A stretch of 64,000 nucleotides of DNA from DAOTYH01 sp034435015 (GTDB lineage: Bacteria; Chloroflexota; Anaerolineae; Aggregatilineales; UBA3940): positions 124,001-188,000 of the forward strand of contig DAOTYH010000045.1 of NCBI GenBank assembly GCA_034435015.1, in the 5' to 3' direction. How positions within the stretch are numbered: the first letter of the stretch is position 1; every line of letters begins with the position of its first letter. This document shows positions 24,705 through 33,094 of this stretch, piece after piece. The position numbers and the translations under genes were made by a program. The notes under the pieces are model-generated. The model was not told where the DNA came from and made no database searches. It saw only the letters and a program-made list of their open reading frames with translations.

Positions 24705-26087
24705 TTACTCACTGACCAGCCCGGACGAGAACGGGGCACACGGCACGAATCTGCCTCGTCCTGCCTGCCCTGATATTTCCCCCTGCCGATAGATCATCTC
24801 CCCTCGTGAAAAAGTCATCCGTATCTCGCCCTTCACGCGCATTCCCTCGTATGGGCTGTAGCCGGACAGGTAATGCAGGTCCTGATGGTGGATTTCCTTT
24901 TCGGGGTGGGGGTCGTACAGGACGATGTCCGCGTCACTGCCGGGCTGTAAGAATCCCTTCCGTGGGGCAAGCCCAAACAGACGGGCTGGATTCTCGCACA
25001 GCAGACGGACAAGATCGGGTAAGGTGATCCGGCCTGCATCCACGCCATAGGTGTAGATCAACGGCAACAGGGTCTCAATGCCCGGCAGGCCGCCCGGCGT
25101 CTTGGTGAAATCCGGATGTGCCTGTTTCTGGGCCAATGTGTAGTCACAACTGTCGGTTGAGATCACACTCACCGCTCGTCGGGCGACCAAGTCCCACAGT
25201 TTCTCAGGCTCTCCAACCGGACGGAGCGGTGGCTGCAGGATGTAGTGCTCTGGATGTTCCCCTAGGTAAGCCCGCTCATCCAGTAGAAGATACTGCGGGC
25301 AAGTTTCGCACCATGCCGGCTGTCCAGCGCGTGCCGCCTCGTGTACCAGCTCTACGCTTCGGCCAGTCGAGCAGTGAACGATGTATACCGGCGCATAAGC
25401 CGCTTCGGCCAAGAAAAGCGTGCGGTGAATTGCCTCTTGCTCCGCCAGAGGGGGGCGGCCAAGCGGATGAAAGCGCCACCCCGTCCGCGATGTGTTGATC
25501 AAGTTCTGCGTTGCCTCGGTGACCATTGAGTCATTCTCGGCATGGACAAGCACCAGCCCCCCGATTTCACGGGCTTTCTTGAGCAGGCGCAACAATGTAG
25601 CGTCATCCATGTAGTAGTTGGGGCGATAGGTGGTGTAAACCTTGAAGCTGGAGATGCCCAGGTCAAGCAGGGTGCGCAATGACTCTTCTGTGCCTGCTGG
25701 CAAATCAGTGATCATGCAGTGCAATGCATAATCTACGATGGCGTCCTGCGCCTCCTCTAGACGGCTGTGTACGGCCTGTTGAAAGGTCTGCCCGCGCATC
25801 TGGGTCGCAAAGTCAATCACGGTGGTTACGCCGCCCGCCGCCGCTGTGCGTGTTCCAATCAGCCAGTTATCCGCCGTCTGGTAAATGCCTGTATCAAGCT
25901 TAATGTGTGTGTGGGCATCTATCACACCCGGAAGCACAAGAAGGCCGGATGCATCTATAACTACATCTTCTGGGCCGCTCTGTGCGTTCGCGACAACTTG
26001 GGTGATGATTTCCCCTTCACACACCACGTCACCAGAGAAAGTTCCTTCCGAATTGACAATGACGCCGCCCTTGATGATGGTTCGCAT
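24705..26087 (-). CDS. hyuA: dihydropyrimidinase/hydantoinase family protein (HyuA type)
   Basis: Cyclic amidohydrolase of 460 residues that opens hydantoin or dihydropyrimidine rings to N-carbamoyl acids. Motifs are VIDAHTHIKLDTG (metal HxH about residues 59-61), ISSFKVYTTY, in which the Lys would be carboxylated to bridge the two metals, VHAEND, IVHCSTGRSVELV, and VISTDSCDYTL (metal Asp). C-terminal YSPYEGMRVKG is family-typical. Its neighbours, adenine deaminase, 8-oxoguanine deaminase and transcarbamylases, match the hyuA position in purine/urate clusters, where it is thought to open a hydantoin intermediate. An assignment to pyrimidine breakdown alone cannot be excluded. Confidence 0.9.
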   Translation of the reverse strand: MRTIIKGGVIVNSEGTFSGDVVCEGEIITQVVANAQSGPEDVVIDASGLLVLPGVIDAHTHIKLDTGIYQTADNWLIGTRTAAAGGVTTVIDFATQMRGQTFQQAVHSRLEEAQDAIVDYALHCMITDLPAGTEESLRTLLDLGISSFKVYTTYRPNYYMDDATLLRLLKKAREIGGLVLVHAENDSMVTEATQNLINTSRTGWRFHPLGRPPLAEQEAIHRTLFLAEAAYAPVYIVHCSTGRSVELVHEAARAGQPAWCETCPQYLLLDERAYLGEHPEHYILQPPLRPVGEPEKLWDLVARRAVSVISTDSCDYTLAQKQAHPDFTKTPGGLPGIETLLPLIYTYGVDAGRITLPDLVRLLCENPARLFGLAPRKGFLQPGSDADIVLYDPHPEKEIHHQDLHYLSGYSPYEGMRVKGEIRMTFSRGEMIYRQGEISGQAGRGRFVPCAPFSSGLVSE

Positions 26088-26116
26088 GGTTCTTGACTTC
26101 CTTTGGCCAATAGTGC

Positions 26117-27472
26117 TTATTCACCGTTTACCATTTGCCGTGCGATGTGATTGTGTCTTTGGATGATTGGCTCAAGTTCGATGGTAGTCAGGTGCCCCTC
26201 CTGAACAATCACCTTTCCGTTGATCATAACCCAATCTACGCCAACCGGCGCACAGAAGATGACTGCCGCAACCGGATCGTGTAAAGCCCCGGCATACTCC
26301 AAACGGTTCAGCTTGATGGCGATCAGATCAGCGGCCTTGCCCGGCTCCAGTGAACCGATGTCATGACGCCGCAGTACCTTAGCCCCGCCCAACGTCGCGA
26401 TCTCCAGTGCTTCCCGCGCGCTCAACGCACTGGGGTCACCTCCTACCCTCTGAAGCAGCATTGCTTGTCTTGCCTCACCTAGCAGATGACTGCCATCGTT
26501 GCTGGCTGATCCATCTACTCCCAGCCCGACTGGCGTCTTGTGTGCCAGCAGGGCTTTGATGGGTGCGATACCGCTTGCCAGCCGCATGTTACTGCTGGGG
26601 CAATGGGCTACCCCTGTTCCGGTGCGCCCGAACAATTCAACTTCGCGCTCGCTCATGTGAACACAGTGAGCATGCCAGACTCTCTGGCCTACCCACCCTA
26701 GCTCTTCCATGTACTCAACGGGCCGTCTGCCAAACCTCTCAAGGCAAAACTGTTCTTCGTCGAGTGTCTCGGCTAGATGGGTGTGCAGGGTTACATCGTA
26801 GTGCTCCGCCATCCTGACCGATTCACGCATCAGGTCGGCAGTCACTGAGAACGGTGAACAGGGGGCCAGCACGATCCTCAACATCGCATAGGGATTCGGG
26901 TCGTGATAGGTTTCGATCACCCGCTGGCAGTCAGCTAAGATGTCCTTTTCGTCCTCTACGACGCGGTCAGGAGGCAGGCCGCCCTTGCTTTCACCCAAGC
27001 TCATCGAGCCGCGTGCGGCATGAAAGCGCAATCCGATCTCCTGCGCGGCCCGAATCTCATCATCCAGTTTGCAATCGTTAGGATACAGGTAAAGGTGATC
27101 GCTGGAGGTGGTGCAACCGGAAAGAATCATCTCAGCCATGCCGATCAGCGCTGAGACATAGACGCCTTCGCCAGTCAGGTTAGCCCAGATGGGGTAAAGC
27201 GTCTTGAGCCAGTTGAACAGATTTGCGTTCTGGGCGGCAGGGACGGCACGGGTGAGTGTCTGGTAGAGGTGATGGTGGGTGTTGATCAGTCCGGGCAGGA
27301 CGATATGGCCGCGCAGGTCAATCACCCGGTCGGCCTGCGGAGGCAGTTCGCTGGTAGGGCCTACTTGCTCGATTACATTATCACGGATGAACAACCCGCC
27401 GTCCGGGATCTCACGGCGAGCGCTATCCATCGTGACAAGGGTGCGGGCATAACGTATCAGAGTGGTAGGCAT
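26117..27472 (-). CDS. 8-oxoguanine deaminase
   Basis: Amidohydrolase of 451 residues that deaminates 8-oxoguanine to urate, by resemblance to the family defined by Pseudomonas PA0142. The segment INTHHHLYQTLTRAVPAAQNANLFNWLKTLYPIWANLTG (about residues 63-101; metal His66 and His68) is distinctive for this group and separates it from cytosine deaminase and S-adenosylhomocysteine deaminase. Further motifs are HLAETLDEEQF, WHAHCVHMS, HCPSSNMRLASG and LGVDGSASNDGS (metal Asp). AAGGATG precedes the ATG. It is the first gene of the purine run, after the hairpin that ends folD, and would feed urate into the pathway. Confidence 0.9.
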   Translation of the reverse strand: MPTTLIRYARTLVTMDSARREIPDGGLFIRDNVIEQVGPTSELPPQADRVIDLRGHIVLPGLINTHHHLYQTLTRAVPAAQNANLFNWLKTLYPIWANLTGEGVYVSALIGMAEMILSGCTTSSDHLYLYPNDCKLDDEIRAAQEIGLRFHAARGSMSLGESKGGLPPDRVVEDEKDILADCQRVIETYHDPNPYAMLRIVLAPCSPFSVTADLMRESVRMAEHYDVTLHTHLAETLDEEQFCLERFGRRPVEYMEELGWVGQRVWHAHCVHMSEREVELFGRTGTGVAHCPSSNMRLASGIAPIKALLAHKTPVGLGVDGSASNDGSHLLGEARQAMLLQRVGGDPSALSAREALEIATLGGAKVLRRHDIGSLEPGKAADLIAIKLNRLEYAGALHDPVAAVIFCAPVGVDWVMINGKVIVQEGHLTTIELEPIIQRHNHIARQMVNGE

Positions 27473-27573
27473 AAATCACATCCTTCTATTTCAAGGTGCG
27501 CAAGGGCGATTGTTGCCGTCTGAGGTGAAAGCAGAGGTGTGAAGAAGCTGAGAAGTCGCGGCCCTCAGTTTGA

Positions 27574-27605
27574 AGACGCCAGACCCGCAAAGGCGTCTGG
27601 CGTCT
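27574..27605 (-). terminator. stem-loop downstream of folD
   Basis: Arms AGACGCCAGAC at 27574-27584 and GTCTGGCGTCT at 27595-27605 form a perfect 11-bp stem with a ten-base loop. In the direction of folD transcription only two U residues follow, so termination may be partial or Rho-aided. It begins 17 bases after the folD stop and separates folD from the purine operon. Confidence 0.6.
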
Positions 27606-27621
27606 CATACGCTGACAGGTT

Positions 27622-28530
27622 TTAGGGTTTGATACCCTTCTCTATGGCGATTTCGGCACCATGCAGGGTGTTCCTGAGTAGCATCGCGATAGTCATGGGG
27701 CCGACGCCGCCGGGTACGGGTGTGATGGCGGCCACTCGCTCCTTAGCTACCTCGAACTCGAAGTCACCTTTCCATACGTAACCTTTCGGGGCAGAAGGGT
27801 CATCTACCTTGACGGTCGCTACGTCAATGCAAACAGCCCCCTCCTTGAACCAGTCCCCCTTGATCATCTCGGCCCGGCCCATAGCACCGATCACAATATC
27901 TGCCCGGCCAACGATCTCTGGAATATCTTTCGTGCGGCTGTGGACGATGGTCACGGTGGCGTCGGCCTTGACCAGCAACAGCGACATAGGCATCCCGACA
28001 ATGTTGCTCCGCCCCAGTACCACTGCATTAGAGCCTGCAATCTGGAATCCCGGAACCAGCTTCTCAGCCTCCTGCAACAAGACCATACAACCATAGGGTG
28101 TGGCAGGGATGAACTGGGGATCACGGCCTTTCATTGCCAAGCGGCCTATGTTGATCGGGTGAAAGCCGTCTACATCCTTATCGAGGCTGAGGTTCTGCAG
28201 GACAATTTGCTCGTCGAGATGCTTTGGCAATGGAAGCTGAACAAGGATGCCATGTACCCGCGGGTTTTCATTCAGCTCATGGATGAGCTTGATCAGGTCA
28301 TCTTGGCTGGTTTCGGCAGGCAACTCATAGCCGAATGATTCGATGCCTACCTCGGCACAGCGATTACGCTTCATCTTGACATACATCTGAGAAGCGGGGT
28401 TATCGCCGACTAAGATAGCCGCCAAGCCGGGGGTGATACCATGTTCCTGTTTCATCTTTGCAACAGCATCCGCCACCTCTTGCTGGATGCGTTGGGCAAC
28501 CACTTTGCCGTCCAGAATAATCGCAGTCAC
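27622..28530 (-). CDS. folD: bifunctional methylenetetrahydrofolate dehydrogenase/methenyltetrahydrofolate cyclohydrolase
   Basis: Interconverts methylene-, methenyl- and formyl-tetrahydrofolate with NADP(H). The 302 residues match FolD. Seen are LAAILVGDNPASQMYVKMKRNRCAEVGI (catalytic Lys in the YVKMK stretch, about residue 54), GILVQLPLPKHLDEQ (about residues 95-109), KDVDGFHPINIGRL, AVVLGRSNIVGMP and TPVPGGVGPMTIAMLLRNT near the C-terminus. The start is GTG 28530 with GGAGG eight bases before it. Placed between the mevalonate and purine operons, with hairpins on both sides, it is probably monocistronic. One-carbon units from purine rings could enter metabolism through it. Confidence 0.96.
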   Translation of the reverse strand: MTAIILDGKVVAQRIQQEVADAVAKMKQEHGITPGLAAILVGDNPASQMYVKMKRNRCAEVGIESFGYELPAETSQDDLIKLIHELNENPRVHGILVQLPLPKHLDEQIVLQNLSLDKDVDGFHPINIGRLAMKGRDPQFIPATPYGCMVLLQEAEKLVPGFQIAGSNAVVLGRSNIVGMPMSLLLVKADATVTIVHSRTKDIPEIVGRADIVIGAMGRAEMIKGDWFKEGAVCIDVATVKVDDPSAPKGYVWKGDFEFEVAKERVAAITPVPGGVGPMTIAMLLRNTLHGAEIAIEKGIKP

Positions 28531-28677
28531 AGGCTTGCCTCCATGAGTAGCTTTGGATCAAAATCAGGGAAGGATCAGGTATAGGTTGAAGCAACAATAC
28601 ACTAGCAATGATCCTTTTTGCCAGTGGCGAATGTCACGATTCTTTCTGCCAACGGTCGTGCTCGCCGGGTATAGGAA

Positions 28678-28706
28678 ACAAAAAGGCCGCCAGCGGCGGC
28701 TTTTTT
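28678..28706 (-). terminator. intrinsic terminator of the mevalonate operon
   Basis: GCCGCC/GGCGGC stem with a three-base loop, flanked by five or more A residues on the left and six T residues on the right of the plus strand. On the minus strand it is a textbook hairpin followed by a U run, 22 bases after the DUF35 stop. The flanks are symmetric enough that it could also stop plus-strand transcription. Confidence 0.85.
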
Positions 28707-28728
28707 GTGGCCCCAATAAGCTTGTGTT

Positions 28729-29139
28729 TTAAGGAGTGGTCTTCTCCGGCTGAAGGAGCGGGCGGAACTTATAGCCATACACGATCATGCCGGCATCGCC
28801 ATCAGTACGGAGACGGCGGGTGACCATCTCGACGCGCATCCCGATCTCTGGTTCACCTGTCAGATCGGTCAACTGGGCGGTAAGCATAGGGCCTTCGTCT
28901 AGCTTGATCAAAGCTACCACATAAGGGGCTTGCCATTCAAAGCCTTCTGGTGCATCAATGACTGTCGTGTAACTGTAGATCGTGCCTTTGCCAGAGAAAG
29001 TGAAAGGCTCCTGTGCTGGCCGCGCACAGGATGGACATACGTCACGTGGAGGGAAGATAGCTGTCCCGCAGTGGGGGCATTTCTCTCCCGTAAGCTTGTA
29101 CCTTTGATCGCCTAATCGCCAGTGTTGAGAAACTCTCAT
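28729..29139 (-). CDS. DUF35 zinc-ribbon/OB-fold protein
   Basis: Small protein of 136 residues with an N-terminal rubredoxin-like zinc ribbon (Cys21, Cys24, Cys35, Cys38) and a C-terminal OB fold (GKGTIYSYTTV, APYVVALIKLDEGPMLTAQLTD). In methanogenic archaea a DUF35 protein holds acetoacetyl-CoA thiolase and HMG-CoA synthase together and lets the CoA pantetheine pass between them. The three genes are adjacent here too, so the same bridging role is likely. It is the last gene before a strong terminator. No Shine-Dalgarno is evident before the ATG. Confidence 0.9.
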   Translation of the reverse strand: MRVSQHWRLGDQRYKLTGEKCPHCGTAIFPPRDVCPSCARPAQEPFTFSGKGTIYSYTTVIDAPEGFEWQAPYVVALIKLDEGPMLTAQLTDLTGEPEIGMRVEMVTRRLRTDGDAGMIVYGYKFRPLLQPEKTTP

Positions 29140-29168
29140 AAGCCAACTGTTAGTAACAAGAACATGAA

Positions 29169-29369
29169 TTAGCGCTGGGCCAGCATTCGCACCTGTGTGA
29201 GTTGCCGGTCTGCTGATTTCTGCTCAAAGAGAGTCGAACTCACTACAGGAGCGTTGCAGGCATCGCAGATTGGCCGCGGTGTAAAGAAGGGCTTGCCGCA
29301 CTGAGAGCAGACTGTCCCATTCAAGCCGTAAAGTTGTCCTTTAAGCCGCCAGTAACGTGGTATTCTCAT
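29169..29369 (-). CDS. short zinc-ribbon protein, OB-less paralogue of DUF35
   Basis: A 66-residue protein that aligns with the first 45 residues of the next gene: RIPRYWRLKGQLYGLNG against RVSQHWRLGDQRYKLTG, with Cys21, Cys24, Cys35 and Cys38 at identical positions. The OB fold is missing; the last 22 residues are a polar tail. AGGAG and a second AAGGA precede the ATG at 29369, so it is probably expressed. Tandem duplication followed by loss of the OB part is the simplest reading. It could be a regulator or spare tether for the thiolase-HMG-CoA synthase complex, or a decaying copy. Confidence 0.75.
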   Translation of the reverse strand: MRIPRYWRLKGQLYGLNGTVCSQCGKPFFTPRPICDACNAPVVSSTLFEQKSADRQLTQVRMLAQR

Positions 29370-29485
29370 CTCGTCCTTATCTCCTGTTCGATATGTTTGC
29401 CTGCCAGTATTATCTCTAATTGCAACTCTCAGAAGCTATATCGGAACTGTCAAAACCTATCAAAGTTCCCAATTTGGGTAAAATC

Positions 29486-30640
29486 TTAGTCTATGGCTTC
29501 AAGGATGTGGGTGAAGGCAGTCCCGCCCAACCCTCCTATGTTTTGGATCATGGCGATCCGGGCCTCTTCTACCTGATTGGAGCCTGCCTGTCCTCGTAGT
29601 TGGAGTGTTGCCTCAACAGCCTGATAGACCCCTGTGGCGCCGCCAGCGTGGCCTCTGGCCTTCAGGCCGCCAAAAGTGGAGATCGGGATTTTACCCTTTA
29701 ACCCGATCCCTTCTTCACAGGCCAGCTCATAACCTGCACCTCGTCCGGCAAAGCCACAGGCCTCCAGCGTCAAGGCAGACAGGATGGTGAAGCTGTCATG
29801 TAGCTCGAATAGATCGAGGTCAGCAGGGCCGACGCCGGCCTGCTGATAGGCCTTTTGCGCTGAGATATTGGCCGCTGTGAGAAAGAGAGGATCGGGGCGG
29901 TCATGCAGGGCAAGTGTGTCCGTCGCGACTGCTGAAGCACTGATGCGCACTGGTCTATTTGTCACTCCTCTGGCCCGCTCAGTTGTGGTCAGGATGAGTG
30001 CCGCGGCGCCATCCCCTTCAGGAGCGGCATCGAACAGGCTGACCGGGGGCGCAATTAGCGGGGCTTTCACAAAGGCTTCCGCTTTGATCCGATTGCGGTA
30101 CATGGCGTTCGGGTTCATCGCACCATTGGTATGGGCGTTCACGCTGAATCCGGCAAAGGCGCTGGTATCAACTTGATATTCATACATATAACGGCGCATC
30201 AGCAGAGCGGCTTGTGCGGCGGGCGTCAAGCCCTGGGCGGCCTCATAGTCTGCATCCAATAGGGTAGCAGATGCGGCCGCCCGCTGACTGCCGACTACAT
30301 CTGTAAACTTCTCGATGCCCAGCACCAGGGCGAAATCTACTGCACCCCCTGCTACAGCAAGGTAGCCATACCGCAGTGCCGCCCCGCCTGAGGCGTCGGC
30401 GGCTTCGACCCGAACAGCCTCGATCCCTCGCAGACCAGCAAAGTCGGCCAGTAACGAGCCGAGATGCGCCTGCCCTGAGAGTTCTCCTGCCAGCATGTTA
30501 CCGATAACCAGCATCTCGACCTGGATACCAGCGTCGCCAAGGGCGGCCTGTATGGCATGCAAGGCCAGCTCGCGTAGTGAGACTCCCCAGTGTTCTCCAA
30601 CGGGGGTTTGTCCCACTCCAATGATGCTTACGTCCCTCAT
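29486..30640 (-). CDS. thiolase family protein (archaeal acetyl-CoA acetyltransferase type), nucleophile Cys replaced by Asp
   Basis: 384 residues of the archaeal/SCP-x thiolase branch, expected to make acetoacetyl-CoA for HMG-CoA synthase. The layout is right: VSIIGVGQTPVGEHWGVSLRELA at the start, ELHDSFTILSALTLEACG near residue 280, LKARGHAGGATGVYQAVEA with the catalytic His, and NIGGLGGTAFTHIL at the end. The motif that should be ACASGG, with the nucleophilic Cys, reads VEAADASGGAALR, so residue 82 is Asp. The codon is GAC, two changes away from a Cys codon. Either this branch uses another chemistry or the protein has a scaffold role. It lies nine bases after the HMG-CoA synthase stop. Confidence 0.85.
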   Translation of the reverse strand: MRDVSIIGVGQTPVGEHWGVSLRELALHAIQAALGDAGIQVEMLVIGNMLAGELSGQAHLGSLLADFAGLRGIEAVRVEAADASGGAALRYGYLAVAGGAVDFALVLGIEKFTDVVGSQRAAASATLLDADYEAAQGLTPAAQAALLMRRYMYEYQVDTSAFAGFSVNAHTNGAMNPNAMYRNRIKAEAFVKAPLIAPPVSLFDAAPEGDGAAALILTTTERARGVTNRPVRISASAVATDTLALHDRPDPLFLTAANISAQKAYQQAGVGPADLDLFELHDSFTILSALTLEACGFAGRGAGYELACEEGIGLKGKIPISTFGGLKARGHAGGATGVYQAVEATLQLRGQAGSNQVEEARIAMIQNIGGLGGTAFTHILEAID

Positions 30641-30649
30641 GATGGTTTC

Positions 30650-31729
30650 CTACTTGGTCAACAGCTTGCCCCGATAACGCACGTAGGTGGCATAATCAAC
30701 CTCAACACGGCGGGCGATGTAATCTTTGGTTCGGGGGGCGAGGCCCTGCCGTTCTGTGATAAGGTCGGTCACGCGCAGCACCATTGCATCAGAGCCGGCA
30801 CCAGAACCATAAGAGACCAACAGGATGCGGTCGCCGGGATTGGCCTCATCCAGAATAGCTGTCAGCCCAAGCAGGGAGGAGCCTGCGTAGGTATTACCAA
30901 CCCTGTCGGCCAGCAACCCTGTCCTGATCTGTTGCTCGGTGAAGCCCAGTGACTTGGCCGCCCGCTCTGGGAACTTCACGTTAGGCTGGTGCAGGACCAC
31001 ATAGGTAAAGTCACTGGCTCGAATGTCCAGCTCTTCCATAATGACCTGCGCCGCTGAGGTGACGTGCTTAAAGTAGGCTGGCTCGCCAGTGAAACGATCC
31101 CCGTGTGAAGGATAGGTCTCGTGTGGCCGCCGCCAGAAGTCTGGCGTATCAGTGACATAGGAGTACGTCGCCTCGAAAACCGCAAGGCTTTCTTCGCCGG
31201 GGCCGATCAGGTAAGCCGCTCCGCCGGCGGCGGCGGTATATTCCAGAGCATCGCCGGGGCGGCCCTGAGCGGTGTCCATCCCAATACTGAGAGCGTAACC
31301 TGCCATGCCGCTGCCCACAAAGCCGATGGCCGCCTGCATTGCCTCACTGCCTGCCTTGCAGGCGAACTCCCAGTCAGCCGCTACCGTATTAGGGACTGCC
31401 CCGATGGCCTCAGCGACAATGGTAGAAGTAGGCTTGACAGCATAGGGATGCGACTCGCTCCCTACCCAGACCGCGCGGATCAAGGATGGATCAATTCGCG
31501 CACGAGCTAGCGCATTCCGGGCCGCCTCAATAGACATAGTGGCTACGTCTTCGTCAAGGCCCGGCACCGATTTTTCCCGTATGGGTGTGCCGCCCAAGCC
31601 GCCTGTCCAGACGCGCGCAATCTCAGAGGCAGGCAGACGATAGCAGGGTACATACGCGCCATATCCCACAATCCCTACTGGTCTGGAAGGCCTCATCAGC
31701 CGTCCGGTTGGTGGCATATTACCGCTCAT
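30650..31729 (-). CDS. hydroxymethylglutaryl-CoA synthase, archaeal type
   Basis: Condenses acetoacetyl-CoA and acetyl-CoA to HMG-CoA. The 359 residues match the archaeal family. Catalytic residues are in place: Glu92 in WVGSESHPYAVKPTS, Cys124 in WEFACKAGSEAMQAA, and His247 in VVLHQPNVKFPERA. GNTYAGSSLLGL and LLVSYGSGAGSDAM near the C-terminus are also family-typical. AAGGAGATGAACTC precedes the ATG at 31729. It stands between HMG-CoA reductase and the thiolase-DUF35 genes, as in archaeal mevalonate operons. Confidence 0.93.
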   Translation of the reverse strand: MSGNMPPTGRLMRPSRPVGIVGYGAYVPCYRLPASEIARVWTGGLGGTPIREKSVPGLDEDVATMSIEAARNALARARIDPSLIRAVWVGSESHPYAVKPTSTIVAEAIGAVPNTVAADWEFACKAGSEAMQAAIGFVGSGMAGYALSIGMDTAQGRPGDALEYTAAAGGAAYLIGPGEESLAVFEATYSYVTDTPDFWRRPHETYPSHGDRFTGEPAYFKHVTSAAQVIMEELDIRASDFTYVVLHQPNVKFPERAAKSLGFTEQQIRTGLLADRVGNTYAGSSLLGLTAILDEANPGDRILLVSYGSGAGSDAMVLRVTDLITERQGLAPRTKDYIARRVEVDYATYVRYRGKLLTK

Positions 31730-31753
31730 GAGTTCATCTCCTTTTAAAAGGCT

Positions 31754-33046
31754 CTATTTCTCTTCAGCTTGTAGTTCGCGTAATATTGACTCTGCATGGG
31801 CCAAACTGATCCGCCCCTCGGTCAGCATGCGGTTGACAATCTGATCAATCTGTGTGGCGCTCGCTCCTGCCGCAATAGCGAGTTGACGAGCGTGAAGGGC
31901 CATGTGCCCTTTCTGAATGCCCTCTGTAGCCAGCGCCCGCAGAGCGGCCAGATTCTGGGCCAACCCTACTGCGACAATGATCTCGGCTAGCTCACGTGCA
32001 GACTGGACCCCCAATATCTTGAGGGCGGCCTGTGCCGACGGGTGAGCACGGGTAGTTCCACCGACGATGCCGACAGCCATAGGCATCTCCAGCGACCCGA
32101 TTAGATTCCCATATTCATCCTTGCCCCAAGTGCTCAATGAGGTATATCGCCCGGAGCGGGCCGCATAAGCATGTGCGCCCGCTTCAATAGCCCGCCAGTC
32201 ATTGCCGGTCGCAACGACCACTGCATCTACGCCGTTCATGATCCCCTTGTTGTGCGTGGCGGCACGGTAAGGATCGGCGGCGGCGAACGCCCATGCCTCA
32301 ACAATCCCCTGAACGACACGCTCACCGGGGTAGTCTTCGAAAGCAAGTGCCTTGGCGGGGATGGTGCATTCTGCGCGTGCCAACCGGCGGTCGGCAAGGT
32401 TAGAGAGAATACGCAACCCAACCCGTCCGCCAGTGATTCGCTCTATGGGTTCAGCGAGCTGTTCACAGGCTGTGTTGACTGTGTTGGCTCCCATCGCGTC
32501 ACGGCAGTCGAAAATCAGGTGAACAATCAGCATAGGGCCGGTGGTGGTCTGTTCAAGAAGACGTACCTCTATGTCGCGCGGGCCGCCCCCCAGCCGAACG
32601 ATAGTTTGGTCGCAACAGGCGGCAATTTCCAGTAGTTCGTCTTTGTGAGCCAGTATTGCCTCACGAGCTGAGTCCAGGTTGTCCAGATCGAGCACCTGTA
32701 TTTGCCCGATCATCTCCGGCTCACTACTGCTGGTGCGGAAGCCCCCCCCCTCGCGGGCCAGCTTGGCCATGAAGCTTGCCCCGGCGATAACGGAGGGTTC
32801 TTCAATGACCATCGGCACAAGCACATCGCGTCCATTGATCTGAAAGTTGGCGGCGATGCCAAACGGGAGGCTGTAGATGCCGACAACGTTTTCGACCAGC
32901 CGATCAGCTAAGTCTATGGAAAGCCCAGCTTCGCCGGTGATAGCCGCTAGGTCGGCGGGAGTAAGGGCGGCCCACTCAGCGATAAGGGCGGCGCGTTCAG
33001 GCAGAGACTGCCTATAAAAGCCAGACAGACGAGAACTGTGACTCAT
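31754..33046 (-). CDS. mvaA: hydroxymethylglutaryl-CoA reductase, class II
   Basis: Reduces HMG-CoA to mevalonate (or runs in reverse in mevalonate degraders). Starting at ATG 33046, preceded by GAAGAAGAG, the protein has 430 residues, the size of the bacterial class II enzyme. Catalytic residues by family are Glu52 in ENVVGIYSLPFGIA, Lys in THNKGIMNGVDAVVVATGND with Asp at its end, and His in GHMALHARQLA. It heads the operon with HMG-CoA synthase, thiolase and DUF35 genes, which points to the biosynthetic direction. A longer open frame to 33127 runs through a hairpin and is not likely used. Confidence 0.93.
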   Translation of the reverse strand: MSHSSRLSGFYRQSLPERAALIAEWAALTPADLAAITGEAGLSIDLADRLVENVVGIYSLPFGIAANFQINGRDVLVPMVIEEPSVIAGASFMAKLAREGGGFRTSSSEPEMIGQIQVLDLDNLDSAREAILAHKDELLEIAACCDQTIVRLGGGPRDIEVRLLEQTTTGPMLIVHLIFDCRDAMGANTVNTACEQLAEPIERITGGRVGLRILSNLADRRLARAECTIPAKALAFEDYPGERVVQGIVEAWAFAAADPYRAATHNKGIMNGVDAVVVATGNDWRAIEAGAHAYAARSGRYTSLSTWGKDEYGNLIGSLEMPMAVGIVGGTTRAHPSAQAALKILGVQSARELAEIIVAVGLAQNLAALRALATEGIQKGHMALHARQLAIAAGASATQIDQIVNRMLTEGRISLAHAESILRELQAEEK

Positions 33047-33068
33047 AGCACTCTTCTTCTGCAACATA

Positions 33069-33094
33069 CAAAAGCCCACGGAATATACGTGGGC
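33069..33094 (-). terminator. hairpin with U run in the HMG-CoA reductase leader
   Basis: GCCCACG at 33074-33080 pairs with CGTGGGC at 33088-33094 around a seven-base loop, followed on the minus strand by four U residues. It lies 88 bases after the stop of the upstream membrane protein and 22 bases before the reductase start. It may end the upstream transcript, or attenuate reductase expression if the promoter lies before it. Confidence 0.6.

Noticed and set aside
31740..31751. Perfect 12-base palindrome CCTTTTAAAAGG before the HMG-CoA synthase gene
   Set aside because: It overlaps the Shine-Dalgarno and lies within the 24-base gap between two operon genes; a chance product of the AAAAGGAG ribosome binding site is the simplest explanation.
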